From Gonapodya sp. JEL0774 (Eukaryota; Monoblepharomycota; Monoblepharidomycetes; Monoblepharidales; Gonapodyaceae), in assembly GCA_027604505.1 (NCBI GenBank), contig JADIIX010000047.1, positions 1 to 64,000 of the forward strand: a stretch of 64,000 bases of DNA, in the 5' to 3' direction. Positions 57,085 to 64,000 of this stretch are shown one piece after another. The translations under genes and the position numbers were made by a program. The notes under the pieces were generated by a model. That model made no database searches and was not told where the DNA came from. It was given only the letters and a program-made list of their open reading frames with translations. Every line of letters begins with the position of its first letter. Position 1 is the first letter of the stretch.

Positions 57085-60000
57085 TCAAGCTTCCGTTGCT
57101 CTAACCATTCCCGCCTTTTCCATCGCCATGTCAACCTTTTGCACTCGCTTGCGCATCTCAGCCACTATTTGCAAAGTTTGTTCTCTCCCTTGGACCACCG
57201 CATCCAAACCATTGATCTCCAACCTCAATTTTTCGGCCAGAACGCGCGACTGCTTTTTGATCTCGTCTCGTTCAGAGGATGCAAGCTCCAAACGCGATCT
57301 GAGTGCACTGATCTCACGTTCCAGTTGCGATATGTCCACTCCGGTATGTCGCGATTCGGGAACGGTCTTGAGCCGGGCGCATTCGGCTTGTAATTTGCCA
57401 ACTTCCCGCCGAAGGTCCGCGATTGTTTTGAGCAAGTCCTCGCGTTCAGCTTCCCATTGCCGCTTTTGTTCCTTGGCAGTAGCATTTTGGTCAGTCAATT
57501 CCTTGAGAGTTTCCAGCAAAGTTTGCAGGTCTTCTCTTGCCTCTGCATGTTTTGCTTTCAGGTCTTGTAAGGCGCCCTCCGTTTGCTCCCTCTGCTCCCT
57601 TAACTCCGTTCCTTGCCGAGACGCTTCTTCTACTTGACGGAGCAAAATGTCTCTCTCCCGAACCGCACCATCCCGTTGGACACTGACGTCTTCAAGTTTC
57701 TGGTGTAAGGCGCGAATTTCTCCCTCGAGCTTTCCGGAGACTTGGATAAGCCTTGCAACTTCCGCGCCATGGGTAACGTCCAGAGCTTCAGCTTCCAATC
57801 GAGTAATGTGAGCCTTCAAAGTCGCGATGTCGGAATTGTGAGCTTCAGCTTCTCGCTCGTGATCACGGAGCTGTCCCAACAGGGTCTCCACCCTATCATT
57901 TAGATCTTGGCAAATTGTGCGCAGGCTGTCCCGATCCGTGATGGTCGATTCGGACAGGGCTTGTAGATCTTGAAGCTCTGCCGACAAACTCAAAATTTTG
58001 TCGTTCAAGTCGTGCGTCGCAACCCGAAGCTCGTCTCGTTCCTTAATTGCGGACTCGTGGCTATCCTGAAGGTCTTCCAAGTTCATTTCAAGTTCTGCCC
58101 TCTGGCCCTCCAGAACGACGATCTGCTTCTGTAGCGCGTCGACCTCCCCTTTGGCGGCAACTTGTTCCAAGGTCTTCGACAACTCTCTGTTTTCATCCAT
58201 AAGCTTTGACATCTGTTGTGTAAGCTGTCCAATCTCATTAGCTCTGTTCACCTCAACTTCCGCCATAGCTGTTTCAAGGGTCTGCATCCTCCCTCGTGCG
58301 TCCCTAAGTGCATTCTCCAACTCCCTGCGCTGCACTTCGAGCTGCAAAACCTGCTCACTCATGGCTTTGGTCTTCTCCTCAAGTCTCACCTTCGCCGTCT
58401 CCGCCGCCCTCACCTCTCCATTGAGTTTCTCCGTTTCCACCTGCCACACCTGTCGGATCTCGTTGTCCAACTCACGCGCACGTTGCTCGAGGGCCGGCAA
58501 TTTTGACACCGCCATATCTCTCTCCCTCCGCAACTCACTTGCCGTGACTTCAACGCGCTTGAGAGATTCCCTGTAGCTATTTGCCTGAGCCCGAGCATTT
58601 TCCAGATCTCTCTCCAAAGTAGCAAGAGCAGCAGCGGAGACACCTCCACCTGCAGCTGATGCAGCCCTGAAGTCCGCTGCAGACCTTCGTGCTTCCTCGA
58701 GTTCTTTGGAAATTCTCTCCCGTTCGTCCCTCTCTCGCTTCAACTCGCCATCTTTGCCCCTCAACTGCGTTACCAGACCATCAATCACTGGTCTTGCTCG
58801 TTCCAATTTTCCATAAATATCCCTGCGCGCCTCCTCGGCTTTGTCTGCGCGGACGCGGAGCTGGTCTGATTCTGCCGATTGGGAGTTAAGCTGCGCGCGG
58901 CAGGCTTCAAGTTCGGCCGATAGCTGCCCTATGCGAGAGTCACGAGCAGCCAGCGAGGACGAAGTTGTTTGATGAAGTTGTGCGACGAAAGAGGTAAGGT
59001 ATTTCTGGACCAGAGAAACACAGGTGTTGTGCGTAATGTGCGATCGGCAACCAGTTCTTATCATCTCACCTTTAGCTCTCTCCTCAATCCAGCCTCTTCT
59101 TCTTTGTCCTCTCCAAGTCCTCTCTCTCCTACGTTGTTCTGATTTTGCAACATATCTTTAACCACCTCAACCTCTTCCCGTACCACTTCACTTCCTGGTG
59201 CATCCTCTTCGTCGTACTCCACCTCAAATCCCTCCAGTGCTGCCTCACTCGCAGACCCGGATATTGTGCCTTGAGTTAGGTCGATCGTCTCAGCCTCGAT
59301 TGGAGCATCTGACGAGCCAAAGTCGTCGTCAAGGTCCATCCCGCGATGATTGGTGGAGGACGAGAGGTCAACAAGCGAAGTTTCGCGAACCTCTAGAGAA
59401 TTGCGAAAAGAGTCGAGGCTTAGGCGGAGCAAAGATTCCACTTCTGCAGGCGCAATCGCTGAACTTCCCGCAATGCCCGAGGGAATACTTGGAGAATCAA
59501 CGGATTCAACTATCCGTTTTGACTCGCCCACTTCTCTCTCCAACTCTTCCACCCGCGCCGTCAGACCCATGTTCGCTGCCACCACTTCGTCTTTCGCCGA
59601 TCTCGCCCCAACAAGTTCCAATTCAAGTTCCGCCACCTGCTCACGCAGTCTGTCATATTCAAGTGAGGCAGAGCCATCTGTGGCATGTTGGGCTGATTGA
59701 TCCAGCTGGTGCGCGAGCTGGGCTTCAAGGTGACTGATGAGTGTTTCTTGACGAGTCAAGGATTGTCGCAAATGTTCCAACTAGGAGGTTTGGAATTCTT
59801 GGTTAACAGAAACCGACTAGAACCACTGGCACAGAGTCACTCACTTCCTGCTCCACCCTCTCACGAGCCTTGCTCTCGGCTTGCAGAGCAGATTCCGCGT
59901 TGTGCGCACGGCGCTCTGCATCTTCAATCCGATCTGGAAAGGCCTCTGCAGTCAGCCCAACCTTTGTGCCTCCCCTTTGGATCGCATGCGCTGACAAAAC

Positions 60001-61180
60001 TTCGCTTTCTCGAAACTTGTCGGCTTCAATTGCTGCCTGCGCCTCGGCAGCTTTCTTCATATCCAGTACTGTCCTCTCTGCTTCTCTTGCCCTCCGATCT
60101 GCCTCGGCAGCTTTGTCAGCCCAGCTTCGAACCTCCTTAGCTCTCTCAACAGCGTCCCTCTCGAGTCTCCACCGGAGCTCTGTGGCTTCTTCCTCGGCTC
60201 GCTGCAAAGAAGCGGACAAGCGGGTGAGGCGGGCATCATCAGAAGTGCTTGCGAAAAATGAAGCCGAGGAGTCTTCAGGATGGCCTGACGTCGGGGTTGG
60301 AGGAGTTTCGAAGAGAAGAGAAGCTGGTGAGGGTTCTGGGTGGGTGGTAAAGTTTGAGTATATAGTGGGAGAGCCACCTCGGGGAGGAGCACCCTAATTG
60401 AGAATGGGGAGAAGAACGAATTGTTACTGGTATGATTATAAATGGCGAGTCAATCCGTGCAGGCAGGATAAGACAAAGGTACCACAGAAATCACCACGAG
60501 ACGAAAGCACTTGATTGAAAACTCACAAAAGTAAGAGTGCCATCATCCATCGCGACAGTCGCACCTGTGATAGTGCCAGAAGAGTAAAAAGATTGCTGCT
60601 CGCTTGCTGCGCCCATGTCAGGGTAGGAATGCCCATCTCCCTGGCTTAACAATGCGTTAGCAGGAACAGCCAGCGTCGAGGTGTCCGGCGACCTCAACGG
60701 AGCTTCTCTCACACCGTTAGTTTGTAGATGTTGAAGACGTGCCCAGTGCATTTCGTCCTCCTCTCGGTCTCTCCTCCGTCCTCTCGGAGGATCCTCTTCT
60801 GGGCCATCGTCTGCATGCCGGTTGAAGTGCGAAAACGAGAACACGTCCGAGTCCCGTCCTGGCGAAGTCAATCCTGTGGTAGCAGAGTGCGCTGGAGAGG
60901 CTGGGATTGACATAGGGGAGCCAGGGACTTTGGGAAGGGGAGACGAAGGTAGGGAGAGAGCAGGTGGCTCACGCGGAGGTGACGGTGGTGGTGCGATGAC
61001 GGTATCGAGAACTGATTCTTTTGGTCCAAGAGGATGCCGTGGTGCATGTTCGGTTGTTGGCAGATCAGGTTCGTCCGTCAAAGGTCCTGAAGGCGTTAGT
61101 GACTCGTGGGCGGCGCGTGTTGCTTTGAAGCGGTTGAGCTTCGCACGTGCTGCAGCCAGTTTCTCCTCTCGGCTTGCCAT
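57085..61180 (-). CDS. Large coiled-coil protein, golgin-like (GM130-type N-terminus)
   Basis: Four exons close to 1277 residues: 61180-60527, 60393-59845, 59780-59070 and 59004-57085. The N-terminus EEKLAAARAKLNRFKATRA resembles the start of GM130-type golgins, which binds p115-like tethers. A Pro/Ser-rich stretch follows. From about residue 270 to the end nearly everything is heptad-rich coiled coil with runs such as RLSASLQRAEEEATELRWRL, LEAQLAHQL, TLEQVAAKGEVDALQKQIVV and AEMRKRVQKVDMAMEKAGMV. No GRIP domain or transmembrane anchor is visible at the C-terminus. A general coiled-coil tether or filament protein is an alternative; the golgin call rests on the N-terminal motif only. Confidence 0.7.
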
Positions 61181-61429
61181 CGACGGGCTAGAATAGGAAA
61201 GCAGGAAGAGCTGTTAGTTTTCAACTTTTGTGTGGTCGCTCTCAGCTCCCGCGGACTGACCGAAAATCACACAAAGCGGCAATCAACTACATCTGGTTTA
61301 TTAGCTGGTGAAAGTGTGACACAAGGCTCGAGGCAGTTTCAACTCTGCATTGAACTCTGGTGCAATTTACTGTCAAATAATATTGTGATCTTTATATTTA
61401 ATTTTTCAAATTGATGTGTACAGCTGCAT

Positions 61430-61500
61430 GCTATGCTGGTGAAGCGGTATCACACCACGTTGTGGCCGTGGCGTTCCTGGTTCGACTCCAGGGCATAGCA
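61430..61500 (+). tRNA. tRNA-His (anticodon GTG), intronless
   Basis: A complete cloverleaf can be drawn. The acceptor GCTATGC pairs with GCATAGC, with discriminator A. The D-stem is GTGA with TCAC, and the anticodon stem is CCACG with CGTGG around the loop TTGTGGC (anticodon GTG, positions 34-36). The variable loop has 4 nt. The T-stem is CCTGG with CCAGG around TTCGACT. CCA is not encoded, as expected for a eukaryote. The base before position 1 is T, so the obligatory G-1 of tRNA-His would be added by Thg1. T-rich sequence (attttatctctttttg) follows as a Pol III stop. Confidence 0.95.
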
Positions 61501-62082
61501 ATTTTATCTCTTTTTGCCATTGACTCTGACTGACTGCTACTTCGTCAGCGGTGCTGCGTGACCTTGTTTCGGTGTGAGTGTTGTATGGTCCAGCTCTGCA
61601 AGTTCCTCCCTCTACACCTCTGGGGCTTGCCACTGCCGTTAATGTCACTCTAGATCACTGTCACTGTCTTTTCTTGCAGACGTGCACCAGCATGAAACTC
61701 ACGTTGAAAATAAGCTCGGTACCAGGCACGTCTCCGCGAGCGGTGCTCGAAGTACGCGTTCGGTTCCTGGATCAAAACAAAAATGCACGACATTTTATCG
61801 AGGAAGAGAATCGCACGCTGGACTCGCCGGGATAGGCCTTCGCGTCTTTGGACTTCAGAGGGCACGGAATGTGTCCAGGAGATATTGACCACTAACAGTC
61901 GAGCTTCCAATCGATTACCATTGAACCCGGGAGAAACCTTCAATGTCAATAATATTAGTTTCTAATATTTGGAAAATCATTGTACAAGCAGCACGGGCTC
62001 AAGGTTGCCAGTGGTGCTCCAGAAATATAAGACAACAATATCAGAAAAACCACCTCATCGCCCTGCAAATACACCCGTTCGA
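61501..62082. other. Intergenic between tRNA-His and Nnf1
   Basis: No supported protein gene. The frame starting at 61692 (47 codons, plus) and the minus frame 61650-61949 have no recognised motif and no neighbouring exons. The first 30 bases hold the tRNA terminator. Confidence 0.45.
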
Positions 62083-63542
62083 CTACACGGACAGCGGTGC
62101 ACCGAATGCAAGTACTTCCGCCAGCTCCGTTGTAGACTTGAGAGACGCGTTTGGGATATTCGCATCTCGCTGCAATTGTGGATGGTTTGCGGTCGAGACC
62201 GAAGTTCCGAGTCGAGATGAAAGAAGGCAAGCGAAAAGTGTTTGTCCAGACTAATGCAATCGCTTATTATTTTGGTTAATAATGGCACTCACCTCATCCA
62301 AAACCCGTTTCGCCCTCTTACTGAGTTCATCGATCCTCGCGAGTTTTTCATATCGTTCCTTCACAACTTTCATCAAGCCCGCGTTGTCCTCGCGCAACTC
62401 AGCCTTACGGGCCCGCAAGACTTCAAGCTCAGCGCGTTTCCGCGGATAAACGGAGGCGCGAATGGCTTTGCGTGGAGTGATGCTTATAGCGAGATGGGAT
62501 GTGAAGGAGGCGAGAAAACGAGATGAGTTCCAGTGGGGCATGTAGACACAAACAGCTGACAATTCATTCCTTTCGAAGCACAGTCGGACCACTTCAATGG
62601 AGCACATTCCAGAAACGGTTAATCTCAGAGAAAAACGCATGAAAGCGCTTCAAGAACACCACATGCTTCAAAACATGCTCCTCAAGGCACTTTCTCTTCA
62701 AATGCTTATCTTGCATCAAAGGCGAGCTCACCTTCCAGGCACGTTCGCCTTCACTGTTGCTTGTTGCCCCGTCTGCAGTCTCCTTTGCGCGTCTTCACAC
62801 ATTTCCCACACTTCATCCAGCTTTTTAGGAAGATTGCGGTTCGCAAGGATGGTTTCGAGTTCGGACTATGGGAGGGCAATCGATTCCTTGAGCGCTCCCG
62901 CATATGACGAACGGGAGCAGCACGGTCCAATCATATTACGGACTCACGAGGAACGACTTTTTCAAGAAGTCTATAATTTGATCGTGGACAATGCGTAGGG
63001 CCTCGGGACTGTGTTCCGCGAGTCGCGGTAACGCTCGTTCGAACTGTTGGTAACTGAACGCACAAAGGTCCAGTTCCGATTGCAACATCCGAGAAAGAAG
63101 TTGAGATAGTGAGGCCAAACGAAGTCCCGATGTCCAGTAAGAAGGTTGTGAATAGGATTGAAGTCCCCGTTCGACACATCCAGATTCCGAGTCCCCACAA
63201 GAGTGATCGGACGCGAATCAGACATTGCGAGAAACAAATTTGAGATACAAGTTCTTTAGAATAGGGAGAAAAGGGGAAGAATCGAGTCGCTGTTGGACAA
63301 GTGCCTCACCTGAATGCAGCCTCTATCCCGTTCAAGTACTTCCCCGCCGCTTCCCTGATAATCAGTTTTCTGTCCAGCATTGGATCTTTAATCGGCGCTT
63401 CAGGTGTCTCCATGTGCCATGCGGTTCCTTCAGGGCTTGGAGTTTGTGCTGAAGGGAGAGCTGGAGTAGAGACGGCGGGTGGATTCGTAAGGAACGTCGA
63501 AGGAGACGAGACGTAGATTGAATCAGTGATTGTCGCGGTCAT
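62083..63542 (-). CDS. Kinetochore protein Nnf1/PMF1 (Mis12/MIND complex)
   Basis: Five exons close to 305 residues: 63542-63310, 63053-62948, 62865-62732, 62569-62293 and 62250-62083. After a disordered N-terminus come DRKLIIREAAGKYLNGIEAA, then the diagnostic YQQFERALPRLAEHSPEALR IVHDQIIDFLKKSF and SELETILANRNLPKKLDEVW EMCEDA. This matches Nnf1 'F..CFPT.A...P..L......F...L ... EF..I...RN....L..LD'. A C-terminal coiled coil (ELEVLRARKAELREDNAGLM, KERYEKLARIDELSKRAKRV) follows. The MIND complex joins centromeric CENP-C to the Ndc80 microtubule binder. The exon 4 acceptor (gaaag at 62570) and exon 5 were chosen by phase and are the least certain parts. Confidence 0.82.
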
Positions 63543-64000
63543 CGTCCAGATCCGTCGGCTCAATCGGTGAAATGGACAAATGCGGCGGGGTGCAAGGGCA
63601 TACATACATGACCGCGGCCGAAACATGTGGTCGTTCAGAACCGAGTCTGTCTAGTATTAGCGCCATACCGTGAATTGCCTTCATTGATTGAAGATTCAAG
63701 TTCAGAGTCCGGCGCTGATGGACAAGTGAGTTTACATTTCGGCAACATGGCACGGATAGGCGAGTGCAAGAACAAATACCATCGCATTATCAGGAAATGG
63801 TTATTAGCTGAAAATTCGTCATGGCTGGCAATTTTTAACGGGTATTCAGTTTGAGCCTCGCTGTGCACTGGTGGTGTCTACCACCGCCAAGAACGCTGGA
63901 ATATTACCAGGGCTTTGAGCTGTCCGCCATTGAATCTTTTCTTTGACTCTCTGCGCCTTGATCAACTGTTTGCCGGGATGCGCCCATCAATTTTTCAATC
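63543..64000. other. Upstream of Nnf1 to the window edge
   Basis: No frame with recognisable motifs. The stretch near 63600 is presumably the Nnf1 promoter; the rest cannot be judged because the window ends. Confidence 0.4.

Noticed and set aside
61578-61949. Small ORFs on both strands after tRNA-His
   Set aside because: Short and mutually overlapping, with no motifs; the plus frame ends after 47 codons.
62971-63237. Minus frame starting MSDSRPITLVG as Nnf1 exon 2 or start
   Set aside because: It falls inside the intron between 63310 and 63053; only the cgttcag acceptor restores the conserved YQQFERALP motif in phase.
1-64000. CRISPR arrays, bacterial operons, riboswitches or origins
   Set aside because: No regularly spaced direct repeats or bacterial signals; the gene structures are eukaryotic.

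Overview
The window is nuclear DNA from a fungus. Genes are dense and intron-rich, with GT-AG introns mostly of 45-350 bp, and they include Vps2, an APC8/CDC23 homologue, Nnf1, a cwf21 protein, a fungal-type transcription-factor middle domain and a chromodomain Ty3/gypsy retrotransposon. Metazoan-like WTAP, CTNNBL1, GPATCH1, RNF14 and ZC3H15 homologues are also present. Together these suggest an early-diverging lineage, possibly a chytrid, but that placement is inference and nothing in the window proves it. The coding stretches of several genes are GC-rich, while the repeat-rich stretch at 9.6-18.8 kb is poorer in genes. Exon models were built by eye from reading frame, splice consensus and family motifs. 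Where all exon phases close without a stop I treat the model as good.

Layout. 1-3.8 kb: a decayed Ty3/gypsy element running off the left edge. 3.86-5.8 kb (-): an unrecognised coiled-coil protein. 6.0-9.6 kb (-): an RNF14-like RBR ubiquitin ligase with a 17-nt microexon. 9.6-18.8 kb: a gene-poor block with two inverted copies (A and B) of an unclassified repeat of about 1.14 kb, copy A split by a 738-bp insertion; the only likely gene is a coiled-coil protein at 14.3-16.5 kb (-). 18.8-21.0 kb (+): Vps2. 21.3-24.1 kb (+): a transcription-factor-domain protein without a zinc cluster. 24.8-26.4 kb (+): ZC3H15/Tma46. 26.5-28.0 kb (-): a mitochondrial carrier. 28.2-29.0 kb (-): a MARVEL-like membrane protein. 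29.2-30.3 kb (+): cytochrome b5 copy 1, with a damaged heme-ligand codon. 30.4-31.9 kb (+): a short-chain dehydrogenase. 31.9-33.35 kb (-): a GRHPR-like 2-hydroxyacid dehydrogenase. 33.4-36.0 kb (-): a CaMK-like kinase. 36.2-37.1 kb (+): cytochrome b5 copy 2. 37.4-39.9 kb (+): CTNNBL1. 40.3-41.0 kb (+): ribosomal protein L31. 41.2-43.8 kb (+): APC8/CDC23. 43.95-44.9 kb (-): glycine cleavage H protein. 45.0-46.3 kb (-): Rpp21/Rpr2-like RNase P subunit. 46.6-48.7 kb (+): Oxa1. 48.8-52.7 kb (-): GPATCH1. 53.0-55.6 kb (+): Cwc21/SRRM2-like. 55.8-57.0 kb (+): WTAP. 57.1-61.2 kb (-): a golgin-like coiled-coil protein. 61.4 kb (+): tRNA-His(GTG). 62.1-63.5 kb (-): Nnf1/PMF1.

Functional picture. Most genes are housekeeping. 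From 37 kb to 57 kb there is a run rich in RNA metabolism: CTNNBL1, L31, the RNase P subunit, GPATCH1, Cwc21 and WTAP. GPATCH1 and Cwc21 are divergent across about 300 bp. I found no CRISPR array, no recognisable secondary-metabolite cluster and no obvious new multi-gene system. The best leads for something undescribed are the conserved 1.1-kb repeat family and a short sequence shared by long introns of two unrelated genes.
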